A stretch of 64,000 nucleotides of DNA from Weissella uvarum (GCF_016908785.1 NZ_JAFBEO010000002.1:62001-126000); one strand, 5' to 3'; shown: positions 54,636 through 64,000, numbered from the stretch's first letter. The notes: generated by a model from the letters alone, not told the origin. Program-made: numbers and translations.

Positions 54636-54666
54636 ATTATAACAAATTCCGAAAGAATTTTCTTTC
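54636..54666 (-). promoter_or_regulatory. Extended -10 promoter and operator-like palindrome of the antitoxin
   Basis: Minus strand TGTTATAAT (TATAAT at 54641-54636) with a perfect palindrome, GAAAGAA, AA, TTCTTTC (54666-54651), just upstream. RHH antitoxins bind such repeats to repress themselves; that role is inferred. Confidence 0.55.
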
Positions 54667-54737
54667 AAAAAAATTACAAATACATAAAACTTATATTAAC
54701 ATACGTTATATCCAGTCGCAACATTCACATCAACGTA

Positions 54738-55184
54738 TCATTTATTTTCAGTATCCAGTACAAGGGTCGCCGGCCCCTCATTCACTAAAGCAACTTGCAT
54801 ATCGGCACCAAAACGGCCTGTCGCAACGGCTAGACCCGTCTCACGCAATTTAGCATTAAAGGTCTCGTACATTTACTTGGCAAAGTCAGGCGCTCCAGCA
54901 TCGGTGAAACTAGGCCGATTTCCCTTACGCGTATTGGCATACAATGTAAATTGAGAGATTGATAATATTGAACCACCTACATCTCTTATACTTAAGTTCA
55001 TTTTTGATGATGCGTCTTCAAAAAATCTTAAATTCACTATCTTGCGAACTAGATAATCGACATCCTCAAGCGTGTCCGAATCTCGGATAGCCACCAATAA
55101 AACATAACCTATACCAATCTGGCCCAAGCACTCATCATCCACTGAAACTTCTGCAGATTTCACACGTTGTAGCACAATTTTCAT
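54738..55184 (-). pseudogene. dtd: D-aminoacyl-tRNA deacylase gene broken by an in-frame stop
   Basis: The full frame has 148 codons, the usual Dtd length, but codon 104 is TAA (54875-54873). Residues 1-103 hold the start [15 protein letters not shown] and the catalytic SQFTLYA (77-83). After the stop, ATG opens at once in the same frame (MYETFNAKLRETG...) and continues to the normal end, with the Gly-cisPro region NEGPATL (135-141) and LDTENK. The truncated product would lack that region, which normally reaches into the partner subunit. A CAA to TAA change is the simplest cause. Dtd recycles D-Tyr-tRNA and similar mischarged tRNAs. It starts one base after rel. Confidence 0.88.
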
Positions 55185-57416
55185 TTATTTAAACACTCGC
55201 TCAACTTCATAAATATCAGGCACACTGCGAATAACGTCCATTAAATGTTCCAGTTGATCTAAATTACGCACACCAACAGTTAACGAAATATGGGCTTCAT
55301 TTTTATTTTCAATCCGACCATTGATTGATAATAACTTCTTCGTATTCGCGGTTACGGCCCGCATGACATCACTTAATAATTTTTCACGGTTCATACCACG
55401 AACACTTAAGTCGGCCTCAAATTCTTCATTATTAACCTCAGCCTGCTCATCCCAAGTCACATCGATTAAACGTTGGCCTTGATCAGCGGCTGCTTGTAAA
55501 TTCGGACATCCAAGCCGGTGGACTGAAACCCCCCGGCCGCGCGTAATATAACCTTTGATTGCATCCCCCGGCACTGGCGTACAACAGTGTCCTAAGCGAA
55601 TTAATAGATTATCCACACCATCAATAACCACCCGATCTTTTTTCCCACGTTGCTCTTTATCAGGCTTGCTATCATTTTCAATGGTCTCGTGTTCTTCTAG
55701 AATCGCCTTCTGCTCGGCTTCTTGTCGTTCAACTTCTAACTCAGCTCGCTTAGCTTCTGTAAATTTATTTGCAACACCCTGTGGTTTAGTGTCACCAAAA
55801 CCAATACTAGCGTAGAGATCATCTGGACTATTGAAATGCGTTTTTTCAGTCGCCACAGCTTCGTTTTCAGGCGTTAAAATTTCAACCGGATTGTAGCCTT
55901 CGTTTTTTAACCAATCAGTTAACATGGCCTTACCAGCTTCAACATTTTCGTCACGATCCTGTTTACGGAAATATTGTCGAATTTTATTGCGGGCACGGCG
56001 CGTTGACACTAAATCAAGCCAATCACGGCTGGGCTTAGCAGTTGGTGAAGTGATAATCTCAACGATATCCCCAGTCTTTAGTTGATAATCCAATGGCACG
56101 ATATGTTCATTAACCCGCGCCCCAGTTGTATGATTACCAATATTTGTGTGAATAGCATAGGCCATATCTAATGGTCCGGATCCTTTAGCCAACTCAATCA
56201 CATCACCTTGTGGAGTAAAAGCGTACACGCGATCTGAGAATAGATCTCCTTTAACGGATTCCATAAAGTCATCGGCATCACGGGCATCATCTTTCAAATC
56301 TAGGATACCTTGAATCACATTCAACTTTTGTTCATCGTTGTCTGATACATCTGCACCATCAGTATTACCCTCTTTATAGGCCCAATGGGCAGCAACTCCA
56401 TATTCAGCCACTTCATGCATTTGATGGGTCCGAATCTGCACTTCCAAAGGCCGTCCACTCGGTCCAATCACCGTTGTATGTAACGATTGATAACCATTAG
56501 CCTTTGGTAACGCAATGTAATCCTTAAACCGCCCCGGCATTGGTGTCCAACGGGCATGGATTGAGCCTAAGACCGCGTAACAATCTGGAATGGAATCCAC
56601 GATAACCCGAATTGCTGATAAATCATAAATCTCATCAAAGTTCTTTTTCTTATCCACCATCTTACGATAGATAGAATAAATATGCTTTGGTCGTCCATAG
56701 ACATCTACATTTTCCAAGTGCAAGTCTTGAATAGTTTGTTCGATTTCTGCCACAGCTTGTTCAACAATGTCCAGGCGTTCTTGCCGGCGCATTTTCATGG
56801 CACTGGCGATTTCATGATACGCTTCTGAGTCCAAATAGCGTAAAGATAAATCTTCCAGTTCCCATTTAATCGTCATAATACCTAAACGATCAGCCAAAGG
56901 TGCGTAAATCTCTAACGTCTCTGAAGCAATTCGTTTTTGCTTTTCAGGCCGCAAGGCATCCAGCGTACGCATATTATGTAAACGATCGGCTAATTTTACA
57001 ATAATCACCCGAATATCGTTTGACATGGCTAAGAGCAGCTTACGATGATTTTCGGCCAACTGCTCACGAGATGACTTATATTTAATTTTTGAAATTTTGG
57101 AAACGCCATCAACAATGTTGGCCACATCCGCCCCAAATTGGTCCGTTAATTGTTCCAGCGTTGCGTCAGTATCTTCAATGACATCATGCAAATAACCAGC
57201 TGCAATGGTGTCTGCATCCATTTTTAGGTCAGCCAGAATCCCAGCAACCTGGATGGGGTGCATAATATACGGCTCACCAGACTGACGGCTTTGATTTTCA
57301 TGTAAATTTGCAGCGAAAGCATATGCCCGATCGACCTTATCGACCTGGTCAGCATCCATATAACTAGCAACAGTTTGATGCACATCTTCTGCTGTAACAA
57401 CTTTTGCTTCTACCAT
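55185..57416 (-). CDS. rel: Bifunctional (p)ppGpp synthetase/hydrolase (Rel/RSH)
   Basis: 743 residues from the ATG at 57416, preferred over a TTG four codons upstream. Domains: HD hydrolase (HDVIEDTDAT near 77), synthetase (YSIYRKM, RVIVDSIPDCYAVLG, YQSLHTTVIGPSGRPLEVQIRT in part), TGS (VYAFTPQGDVIELAKGS), zinc-finger/helical part, and C-terminal ACT. Controls the stringent response. dtd follows it directly, the common rel-dtd pair. Confidence 0.96.
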   Translation of the reverse strand: MVEAKVVTAEDVHQTVASYMDADQVDKVDRAYAFAANLHENQSRQSGEPYIMHPIQVAGILADLKMDADTIAAGYLHDVIEDTDATLEQLTDQFGADVANIVDGVSKISKIKYKSSREQLAENHRKLLLAMSNDIRVIIVKLADRLHNMRTLDALRPEKQKRIASETLEIYAPLADRLGIMTIKWELEDLSLRYLDSEAYHEIASAMKMRRQERLDIVEQAVAEIEQTIQDLHLENVDVYGRPKHIYSIYRKMVDKKKNFDEIYDLSAIRVIVDSIPDCYAVLGSIHARWTPMPGRFKDYIALPKANGYQSLHTTVIGPSGRPLEVQIRTHQMHEVAEYGVAAHWAYKEGNTDGADVSDNDEQKLNVIQGILDLKDDARDADDFMESVKGDLFSDRVYAFTPQGDVIELAKGSGPLDMAYAIHTNIGNHTTGARVNEHIVPLDYQLKTGDIVEIITSPTAKPSRDWLDLVSTRRARNKIRQYFRKQDRDENVEAGKAMLTDWLKNEGYNPVEILTPENEAVATEKTHFNSPDDLYASIGFGDTKPQGVANKFTEAKRAELEVERQEAEQKAILEEHETIENDSKPDKEQRGKKDRVVIDGVDNLLIRLGHCCTPVPGDAIKGYITRGRGVSVHRLGCPNLQAAADQGQRLIDVTWDEQAEVNNEEFEADLSVRGMNREKLLSDVMRAVTANTKKLLSINGRIENKNEAHISLTVGVRNLDQLEHLMDVIRSVPDIYEVERVFK

Positions 57417-57553
57417 ATTATTCCCCAATTCGTTTATGAAGCGCTTTTTAATTCAGTAAATCATTTTATTCATATTATTGTAACGCATGTCGCACTATCC
57501 TTATAGCTTACTTTTCAAATTGTAAAGTATTTGTTACCAAAGGCAGCGCTAGC

Positions 57554-57589
57554 AAAAAAAGGTTTACAACCAACGCGTGTTGTAAACCT
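57554..57589 (-). terminator. Terminator after dnaE
   Basis: Minus strand: AGGTTTACAAC, loop, GTTGTAAACCTTTTTTT. Confidence 0.9.
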
Positions 57590-60500
57590 ATTCTGTTGAC
57601 GCTTTAAACACCACATTATTTTGACCTAATAATCCCTGTAAAGCTTGTTGAGTTGCTGGCTGATTATCTAGACGTTGATTATCCGCTAGAACAATCTTTT
57701 TGCCAGTTTGCTCATCCACCACCAAAACCGGGTTAGTTCCATGATGTTGACTAATAATGTTTTGAAGCTCCTGTAACACTGCTTCAGACGGAGCAGCTGC
57801 CGGTATTCTCAAGAACCAACGGCCAGTAACTGAATTAGTCTCAGACTCAGCACCAGCTGGCGCCTGCGCTAAGCTAATGTGATTGGCAATCACCTGTAAA
57901 GCATCCCGACCACGCTGTTGCTCAACTTTACCTTCAATTAATAGGGTCACCCCTGCTTTCAGTTCAAAGTTAAGTTGTTGGAATAAGCGGGGGAATACCG
58001 TAATCGATATTTCGCCCGTTAAATCCATCACATCCACAAAAGCCATCTGATCGCCTTTTTTAGTCCGAATCACTTTCACATTTTGAATATAACCAATCAG
58101 CTTAGCATGTTCCATACCCGTAACCAAAGTATTAATATCTTGATGCGCTTGACCAAGATAAGCTTCAATTGGATGGCCACTTAAATAAACACCAAGATAA
58201 TCATGTTCATATGCCAATTTCTCAGAATCCGAAAAGTCGGCAATATCACGGACTTTAGGCGTCAAGGTCTTAAAAAGTGACATTGAATCACCAGCTAAAC
58301 CGACTGCATCTAGATAAGCCTGCAATGATTCCAATAAAGCCCGTCGATTTGAGTTAAATTCATCGAACGCTCCAACATAAACCAACGGCTCTAATTGAGC
58401 AACTTTTCGATATTTATTAGGTAAACTACCTATAAATTGCGTCAAGTCAGCAAACCCATGGTGCTCCTGTCGAGCCGTGATAATCGCTTCACGAAAATCC
58501 CGACGCAAGCCACTAATTGATGCTAGTCCCATCTGTAATTGACCTTGCTGGTTAACACTGTAACCTTGCCAGCTTTGGTTAATGCTAGGTCCTTTCACTG
58601 TGACCCCTGCAGAACGTGCTTCAGCAATATATGTGCTAATCTTTGTCTTATCAGCAATTGCATCATTTAAAACCGCTTTGAAGAAAGCCAATGGATAATG
58701 CACCTTTACATAGGCAATTTGAAAAGCTAACTTAGAATATGCCACCGCATGCGAACGGTTGAAGCCATACTGCGCAAAAGTCTCAATATAACTATAAACT
58801 TCTTGGGCTAATTGTTCCGTATGTCCCAGCTTAATTGCACCGGCCACAAAATCATCCTTTAAAGTTGCTAACTTATTTGAATCTTTTTTCGACATCGCCC
58901 GTCGTAACAAATCGGCTTGTCCCAATGAAAAACCAGCAAATTGCTCAGCTACTCGCATCACTTGCTCTTGATATACAATAATGCCATACGTAGGCGCTAG
59001 AATTTCTTCTAAGCTTGGATCTGGCACGGCTTGTGCTTCTTGACCATGTTTTCGCGCAATAAAGTGGCCAATATTTTGACTTGGACCGGGTCGAAAGAGC
59101 GCATTTGCTGCCACGATATCCTCAAAACTATCCGGATGCATTTGACGTAGCATATTCTTCATGCCCGCTGACTCAAATTGGAAAACCCCATTGGTTTGTC
59201 CTTTTTGAAACAAGGCCAAGGTTTGCGGATCATTTAAATCAATTTCATTAATATTAAAATCAGGCGTTTGTTTTTGGACTTCGCGTAAAGCTGTATCCAA
59301 AATATTTAAGTTAGAAAGGGCTAAGAAATCCATTTTAAGCATGCCTAACGCTTCAACTGGCCCTTTCGGGAATTGGGTCACTAAGCGACCATCTTCACCT
59401 AATTGCACCGGAATTGTTTCTTGAATAGGCGTTGCAGATAAGACTACCCCCGCCGCATGGAGGGAAGCATTACGTGGCAACCCTTCTAACCGTTTCGCAG
59501 TATCAAATAAAAGTTCACCATCGACTGGCAAATCGTATAAAGCATTCCGAAACGCCTGTGATTCTTGATAAGCAGCATCCAGTGTCAAATTTAACTGACG
59601 TGGAATCGTCTTGGATAGTTGATCAATTTGACTTGGATTTAAACCAAAGACTCGAGCTACATCACGAATAACAGCTCGTGCACTCATCGTCGAAAAGGTA
59701 ATAATCTGTGCAACTTGTTCATGCCCATATTTTTCGTGCAAATAGTTCAAGACTTGTTCCCGACGATTGTCTGGAATATCAATATCTATATCCGGCATTT
59801 GAGCCCGTTCGGGATTCAAAAAACGTTCAAAGAGTAAATCATACTGAATTGGATCGACATCGGTAATTCCCAATGCATAAGCCACGAGTGAACCCGCAAC
59901 TGATCCACGTCCGGGGCCAGTGCGAATATCTTCTTGATGCATGTAATTCATGACATCCCACACAATCAAAAAGTAGTCATCAAAGCCTAATTCATCAATA
60001 ACGCTCAATTCATAAGCTAAACGCTCTTGATATTTTTCATCCGAATCCGGAACCCGTTGCATTAAGCCTTGCTGGGCTAATTGTTGTAAATATTGCTTGG
60101 GCGTTGTATCAGCCGGTAAATCAATTGATGGTAAATTGTTACTTTGCACCTTGGGCTCAAAAAAGCTATGCTCAGCCAACCAATCTGACATAGCAACTGC
60201 ATCACTTAACCCGGCTTGGTTAAAGGCATTCGCCCAATCATTAGCTTCTGGTAAATAACCTTCTGCAGGCTGAGCCTGTACCTGGCCAATATTTTGAATT
60301 ACCTCACCCTGCCCAATTTTTTCAATAACTTCTAACGCAAAATGATCTTGAGGTTCAGCATAGGCCACTTCTTGAAAAGCAACAAAAGGAATTGACTGTG
60401 CCTGTGCCAATTGCCGTAAACTAGCTAAACGCTCCGATGCCATTTGTGGACTAACACCAATCAAGAGATGTTCTGCTGGCACAATGGCTTGTGTCGCCTC

Positions 60501-60926
60501 CAAAAGTTGTGCCGCCTCCGTTTCTCCTGAACTTAGCAGTACTGATAATTCACTAACCGTTGGAAAAACGACATACAAACCTTCCAATAAGTCTTGGATA
60601 TCGGCAAGCGTTGGTTGTTGTGTCTGTGTCATCACCCGACTACTTAACGCCAAAAGATTGGCATAACCAGTCTGATTTTCAACTAGAAAAACAAGCGGAT
60701 AAGTCTGTGATAGCACCGTTCCCGTCAGATTAGCGGTTAAGCCCATGATTGGTTTAATATCACTCTTTTGTGCTTCTTGATAAAAATCATTTAGGCCATA
60801 CAATGTGTTAATGTCAGTCAAGGCAACTGCTGAATAACCCTTTTGTTTCGCTGCTTGTACCAATTGTTGTGGCAGCATCGGGCTTTTTAGCAAACTATAG
60901 GCTGACGTTGTTTTTAATGGTACCAT
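57588..60926 (-). CDS. dnaE: DNA polymerase III alpha subunit DnaE
   Basis: 1112 residues from the ATG at 60926 (MVPLKTTSAYSLLKSP), shortly after GGAGGG. PHP domain at the N-terminus (AYSLLKS, ALTDINTLYG), polymerase with PDIDIDIPDNRR and TGPGRGSVAGSLVAYALGI, thumb and fingers (FQFESAGMKNML), HhH, OB (IGYIQNVKVIRTKKGDQMAFV in part) and C-terminal domain. In Firmicutes it works with PolC, extending lagging-strand primers. Monocistronic. Confidence 0.96.
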   Translation of the reverse strand: MVPLKTTSAYSLLKSPMLPQQLVQAAKQKGYSAVALTDINTLYGLNDFYQEAQKSDIKPIMGLTANLTGTVLSQTYPLVFLVENQTGYANLLALSSRVMTQTQQPTLADIQDLLEGLYVVFPTVSELSVLLSSGETEAAQLLEATQAIVPAEHLLIGVSPQMASERLASLRQLAQAQSIPFVAFQEVAYAEPQDHFALEVIEKIGQGEVIQNIGQVQAQPAEGYLPEANDWANAFNQAGLSDAVAMSDWLAEHSFFEPKVQSNNLPSIDLPADTTPKQYLQQLAQQGLMQRVPDSDEKYQERLAYELSVIDELGFDDYFLIVWDVMNYMHQEDIRTGPGRGSVAGSLVAYALGITDVDPIQYDLLFERFLNPERAQMPDIDIDIPDNRREQVLNYLHEKYGHEQVAQIITFSTMSARAVIRDVARVFGLNPSQIDQLSKTIPRQLNLTLDAAYQESQAFRNALYDLPVDGELLFDTAKRLEGLPRNASLHAAGVVLSATPIQETIPVQLGEDGRLVTQFPKGPVEALGMLKMDFLALSNLNILDTALREVQKQTPDFNINEIDLNDPQTLALFQKGQTNGVFQFESAGMKNMLRQMHPDSFEDIVAANALFRPGPSQNIGHFIARKHGQEAQAVPDPSLEEILAPTYGIIVYQEQVMRVAEQFAGFSLGQADLLRRAMSKKDSNKLATLKDDFVAGAIKLGHTEQLAQEVYSYIETFAQYGFNRSHAVAYSKLAFQIAYVKVHYPLAFFKAVLNDAIADKTKISTYIAEARSAGVTVKGPSINQSWQGYSVNQQGQLQMGLASISGLRRDFREAIITARQEHHGFADLTQFIGSLPNKYRKVAQLEPLVYVGAFDEFNSNRRALLESLQAYLDAVGLAGDSMSLFKTLTPKVRDIADFSDSEKLAYEHDYLGVYLSGHPIEAYLGQAHQDINTLVTGMEHAKLIGYIQNVKVIRTKKGDQMAFVDVMDLTGEISITVFPRLFQQLNFELKAGVTLLIEGKVEQQRGRDALQVIANHISLAQAPAGAESETNSVTGRWFLRIPAAAPSEAVLQELQNIISQHHGTNPVLVVDEQTGKKIVLADNQRLDNQPATQQALQGLLGQNNVVFKASTE

Positions 60927-61000
60927 CACGTCCCTCCTTTCTAGCATCGCTTTTAATTTAGTGCTTTAATCATAGCATTTTTAGGAAAAAACAGAAAATA

Positions 61001-61034
61001 AAAAAACCAATCTCATAAAAGATTGATTTCTTTT
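61001..61034 (-). terminator. Terminator after the cca-yjzD cluster
   Basis: Minus strand: AAATCAATCTTTTATGAGATTGGTTTTTT. Confidence 0.8.
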
Positions 61035-61036
61035 CT

Positions 61037-61234
61037 TTAATCTTGATGTTGATGGATTTTTGGCGTTGATGACTTTGAAATCAACAACGCAACGATTGCT
61101 GCCACTGAAGCAATGATTGCTGAAAACAGCGAAACAGTCGTTGCATCATAACTCACTGCCATTAAGGCACTCGCAATATAACCTAAGACCTCACCCAAAA
61201 TAAAGGTCCAAAAGAACAATGTTACATACTTCAT
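61037..61234 (-). CDS. Small membrane protein, DUF2929/YjzD family
   Basis: 65 residues from the ATG at 61234, 6 bases after AGGTGG. Two helices: YVTLFFWTFILGEVLGYIAS (in part, family-typical) and SLFSAIIASVAAIVALL. DUF2929 proteins are common in lactobacilli; function unknown. It follows folA in the same orientation. Confidence 0.82.
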   Translation of the reverse strand: MKYVTLFFWTFILGEVLGYIASALMAVSYDATTVSLFSAIIASVAAIVALLISKSSTPKIHQHQD

Positions 61235-61323
61235 AAGCTTCACCACCTATCCAATCATTTACCTATAGTTTACGCCTTTTTTTGCAAGAAGTCATGTTTC
61301 ATGTGAAGAAAAACGCAATTTGA

Positions 61324-61821
61324 TTAACGTCGGGTATAAGCTACCGTTTCAAAATCATAATCATCCTCATCATTATGCACACCTTGCGCGATTTGTTCAC
61401 CTTGCCAAACCGTCTTATCAACTGTTGGCATCTGGACATCACCGGTAAAGTCAGTATCTAAATACGTAACATACAGTGTATTGGCAACATCATAGAAGGC
61501 CTCATAAATTGGCTTACCACCGATTACCGCCAAATCTTGGTCAGCAGCTTCCATCAATTCTAATACCTCAGCCACGGAGTAAACCTTTTGAAAGCCTTCT
61601 GGTACAACCAAATCGTGATCATGCGTTAATACTAAATTGGTCCGTTTAGGCAATGGCCGACCATTAAAACTTTCCATCGTATGACGCCCCATCACCACAA
61701 TTTTATTCAAAGTTAACTTCTTAAAGAGTTGTAAATCAGATTTTTCATGCCAAGGAATCGCACGCTTTAGGGCAATTGTGCCATCATTCGTCTGCGCCCA
61801 AATCATTGAAATATTTCCCAT
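61324..61821 (-). CDS. folA: Dihydrofolate reductase
   Basis: 165 residues. Landmarks: IWAQTNDGTIALKRAIPWH, acid in EKSDLQLFKKLT, VMGRHTMESF, VIGGKPIYEAF. Makes tetrahydrofolate with NADPH. Its ATG follows the ABC-F stop directly (TAAATG), with GGAGG as ribosome site. Confidence 0.95.
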   Translation of the reverse strand: MGNISMIWAQTNDGTIALKRAIPWHEKSDLQLFKKLTLNKIVVMGRHTMESFNGRPLPKRTNLVLTHDHDLVVPEGFQKVYSVAEVLELMEAADQDLAVIGGKPIYEAFYDVANTLYVTYLDTDFTGDVQMPTVDKTVWQGEQIAQGVHNDEDDYDFETVAYTRR

Positions 61822-63744
61822 TTATTCATCCTCCATGCGTTCAGATAATTCTGCCCAACGATCCATTTTTGCTTCTAAATCAGCATTTGTTGCATCTAAC
61901 TCACGTTGTAAATCACCTAATTTGGTGAAATCGGCCCCATTCTCATTCATTGCGCCTTCAATTTCTTCAACTTTAGCCTCAAGCTGGGCAATCTCATCTT
62001 CAATCGTTTCCCATTCGTGCTTTTCAGCCCAAGTTAGTTTCTTCTTTTTAGGCGCTTCTGCTACTGGCTTAACTTCATCGGCCGGTTGTTCTGACACTGG
62101 CGTTGCATTTTCCTTAGCATTCACGGGTGCATTTTCAAAGGTTGGTGCACCATACTGCTTCAAATAATCAGAGAAAAGCCCATCATAACGGCTAATCCGA
62201 CCTTGACCATGCAGAATCAACAAATGATCAGCCACTTTATCCAAGAAGTAACGATCATGCGACACCGTAATGACCGTACCCACGAACTTTTGTAAATAAT
62301 CTTCCAAAACCGTTAACGTACTAATATCCAAATCATTCGTTGGCTCGTCTAATAACAAAACATTTGGCGCTTGCATTAAGAGCTTAAGCAAGTAAAGCCG
62401 CCGCTTTTCGCCCCCAGACAACTTACGAATCAAGGTACCATGCATCATGCTTGGAAACAAAAATTGTTCCAATAATTCTGAAACTGAGACCCGGTTACCA
62501 TCTTGGTCGGTGACACTCTCAGCAACATCACTCAAATATTCAATGACCCGCTTGTCTTCAGGAATTGGCTCAGTTTGCTGCGTATAAAAAGCCATGCGGA
62601 CTGTCTCACCAATATCAACAATTCCTGAATCTAATGGCTGACGTCCTGCAATCACATTCAACAAAGTTGACTTCCCAGTTCCATTTGGTCCTGTAATCCC
62701 AATCCGTTGATGCGCTTGGATCAATTCATTAAAATCATCCAAGATAACTTTATCATCAAATTTCAAATCAGCATGTTCAACATTAATAACCTTTTTCCCC
62801 AAGCGTGACTGTCCTAGTGACACCTCCACTTCATCATCAAGTTGCAAGGTTCCACGCTTGTCGGCAATTTCAGCAAAGCGATTTTCACGAGCCTTTTGCT
62901 TAGTTGACCGGGCCTTTGTGCCCGTCTTCATCCAAGCCAATTCTTTTTTATATAATTGTTCATTTTTATGATCCGCAACCTTAGATGCGGCAACCCGTTC
63001 AGCCTTGGCTTCAACGAAAGCTTGATAGTTACCGGTATATTCATATAGATGACCGAATGAAAGTTCAAAAATACGATTCGTCACATTATCCAAGAAATAA
63101 CGATCATGCGTTACCGTCATCACGGCCCCACGATATTCACTTAGATATTTTTCCAACCAAGCAATGGAATCGAAATCCAAATGATTCGTTGGTTCATCCA
63201 ATAGCAATAAATCAGGGGCCTGAATTAGCACTTGGGCTAAGCCCACACGCTTACGTTGCCCACCAGATAATTGGCCAACTTTTAAATTCAAATCAGGCAA
63301 ATGCAATTGCGTGAGAATAGCTTTCACTTCTGATTCAGCTAGCCAAGCATCATCTTGATCCATTTGCGCTTGTAAACGCGTAAAATTAGCTTCAACTTTC
63401 TTATCCTCAGGATTGGTGGCATATGCATCCAGAGCAGCCTCATAATCACGAATCAACTGAAAAACTGGTTGTGCACCAGAAAAAATGGCATCTAGTACCT
63501 TTTTATTATCATCTAATTGTGGATCTTGTTGTAAATACCCAATCGTATAATCGTTTGGTGTCTCAATCGTGCCTGAATCGGCTGGGTTTACCCCGGCAAT
63601 GGCATTAAGGAGTGTTGTTTTTCCTGATCCATTAACCCCAATCACCCCAATCCGATCACCGGTTTCAACTAGGAATGAGACATGATCTAGTTGTGTTTTT
63701 TCACCATAGACACTGGTTAAATCTGTTGCACGTAGTTGTTTCAT
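61822..63744 (-). CDS. ABC-F ATPase (Uup-like)
   Basis: 640 residues with two ATPase domains (GVNGSGKTTLLNAI near 36, QLSGGQRKRVGLA, LLLLDEPTNHLD; second GPNGTGKSTLLNVI, KLSGGEKRRLYLL, LLLDEPTNDLD), a linker (KELAWMKTGTKARSTKQKAR in part) and a Pro/Lys-rich stretch before a coiled-coil tail as in Uup. ABC-F proteins act on ribosomes; resistance is unlikely without closer match to known families. Confidence 0.9.
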   Translation of the reverse strand: MKQLRATDLTSVYGEKTQLDHVSFLVETGDRIGVIGVNGSGKTTLLNAIAGVNPADSGTIETPNDYTIGYLQQDPQLDDNKKVLDAIFSGAQPVFQLIRDYEAALDAYATNPEDKKVEANFTRLQAQMDQDDAWLAESEVKAILTQLHLPDLNLKVGQLSGGQRKRVGLAQVLIQAPDLLLLDEPTNHLDFDSIAWLEKYLSEYRGAVMTVTHDRYFLDNVTNRIFELSFGHLYEYTGNYQAFVEAKAERVAASKVADHKNEQLYKKELAWMKTGTKARSTKQKARENRFAEIADKRGTLQLDDEVEVSLGQSRLGKKVINVEHADLKFDDKVILDDFNELIQAHQRIGITGPNGTGKSTLLNVIAGRQPLDSGIVDIGETVRMAFYTQQTEPIPEDKRVIEYLSDVAESVTDQDGNRVSVSELLEQFLFPSMMHGTLIRKLSGGEKRRLYLLKLLMQAPNVLLLDEPTNDLDISTLTVLEDYLQKFVGTVITVSHDRYFLDKVADHLLILHGQGRISRYDGLFSDYLKQYGAPTFENAPVNAKENATPVSEQPADEVKPVAEAPKKKKLTWAEKHEWETIEDEIAQLEAKVEEIEGAMNENGADFTKLGDLQRELDATNADLEAKMDRWAELSERMEDE

Positions 63745-63747
63745 AGT

Positions 63748-64000
63748 TTACTTCTTTTCTTTATTCGTTAATTCAACAATGCGATAAAGCAATGCTGTTT
63801 TATCATTAGCAATTTGGTTTTCAACGACCTCATGCTCAACCTGACTTAATAATTGCCCAATTTGCGGACCTGGTTGCATTTGTAGAGTCTGCATTAAATC
63901 CGCCCCCGTTACAGCCAATTCCTTCTTACTATGAATTGGTAAGGCATCATAACGTTGCGCCAAACGATCTGTATCCACGACTAATTCAGATAAATCAGCA
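63748..64000 (-). CDS. cca: CCA tRNA nucleotidyltransferase, C-terminal end (cut by window edge)
   Basis: The minus-strand frame is open from base 64000 (reading ADLSELVVDTDRLAQRYDA) to the stop at 63748. KKELAVTGADLMQTL, then GPQIGQLLSQVEHEVVENQI, matches the C-terminal tail of Firmicutes CCA-adding enzymes. An in-frame GTG at 63978 is not the true start. It adds or repairs the 3' CCA of tRNAs. It ends 3 bases before the ABC-F gene. Confidence 0.85.
   Translation of the reverse strand, partial: ADLSELVVDTDRLAQRYDALPIHSKKELAVTGADLMQTLQMQPGPQIGQLLSQVEHEVVENQIANDKTALLYRIVELTNKEKK

Noticed and set aside
54738-54871. Independent 44-residue gene after dtd
   Set aside because: It is the in-frame remainder of Dtd (NEGPATL, LDTENK) and has no clear ribosome site of its own; kept as part of the broken gene.
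63748-63978. Complete 76-residue protein starting at GTG 63978
   Set aside because: The frame stays open past this point to the window end and matches the C-terminus of the CCA-adding enzyme.

Overview
The window is about 64 kb of a low-GC Gram-positive chromosome (Lactobacillales), most likely Weissella or a close Leuconostocaceae relative. The strongest clue is an L-2-hydroxyisocaproate dehydrogenase (30779-31714) that, from memory, closely resembles the characterised enzyme of Lactobacillus (now Weissella) confusus. Supporting clues are Apf-type LysM wall proteins, a KxYKxGKxW-type signal peptide and a Bacillus-like housekeeping gene order. No rRNA, tRNA, insertion sequence, prophage or CRISPR array was seen. 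Almost every gene is on the minus strand; the plus-strand genes are a SorC regulator, a LepA-like GTPase with an XRE-like protein, a broken small membrane gene and one hypothetical gene.

Layout. 0-9 kb: a partial secreted lysozyme-like wall hydrolase with repeats; a SorC regulator; a polyprenyl-type glycosyltransferase; a GNAT; a divergent LepA paralogue plus an HTH protein; then queT and an SDR gene behind a preQ1-I riboswitch. 9-16.5 kb: a small membrane gene broken by a stop at codon 2, a DUF915-like lipase/hydrolase with an orphan PTS EIIC, a TetR/flavoprotein pair, an SMR efflux pair, the zinc-free ribosomal proteins S14 and L33 behind a structured leader, a CorA transporter. 16.5-34.4 kb: metabolism and DNA repair (pyc, ackA, pepT, nif3-like/trmK, a TPR protein, sbcDC, L-HicDH, an MFS pump, a ThiD/PdxK kinase with an ECF S component).

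34.4-44.9 kb: two paralogous LysM/transglycosylase-like secreted proteins with matching promoters, then the syntenic block ribU (FMN riboswitch)-ypbB-recQ-LysM-cmk-rpsA-der-hup. 45-47.4 kb: an AT-rich accessory strip with a 547-residue DUF2971-type protein and two tiny membrane proteins. 47.5-51.8 kb: operon cvfB-xerD-ribT-scpA-scpB-rluB (recombination, chromosome segregation, pseudouridylation). 52-64 kb: hypotheticals, a CPA2 antiporter, an orphan RelB/DinJ-type antitoxin with its own operator-like palindrome, rel-dtd (dtd broken by an in-frame stop), dnaE, and the cca-ABCF-folA-yjzD cluster, with cca running off the end.

Most interesting points: the in-frame TAA followed at once by ATG in dtd; the ATG-TAG small membrane gene; the divergent LepA paralogue; the DUF2971 accessory strip; an SDR gene translationally coupled to a preQ1-controlled transporter; an orphan antitoxin; and a structured leader before the zinc-independent L33/S14 pair. 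No complete new multigene system could be proven from the sequence alone.
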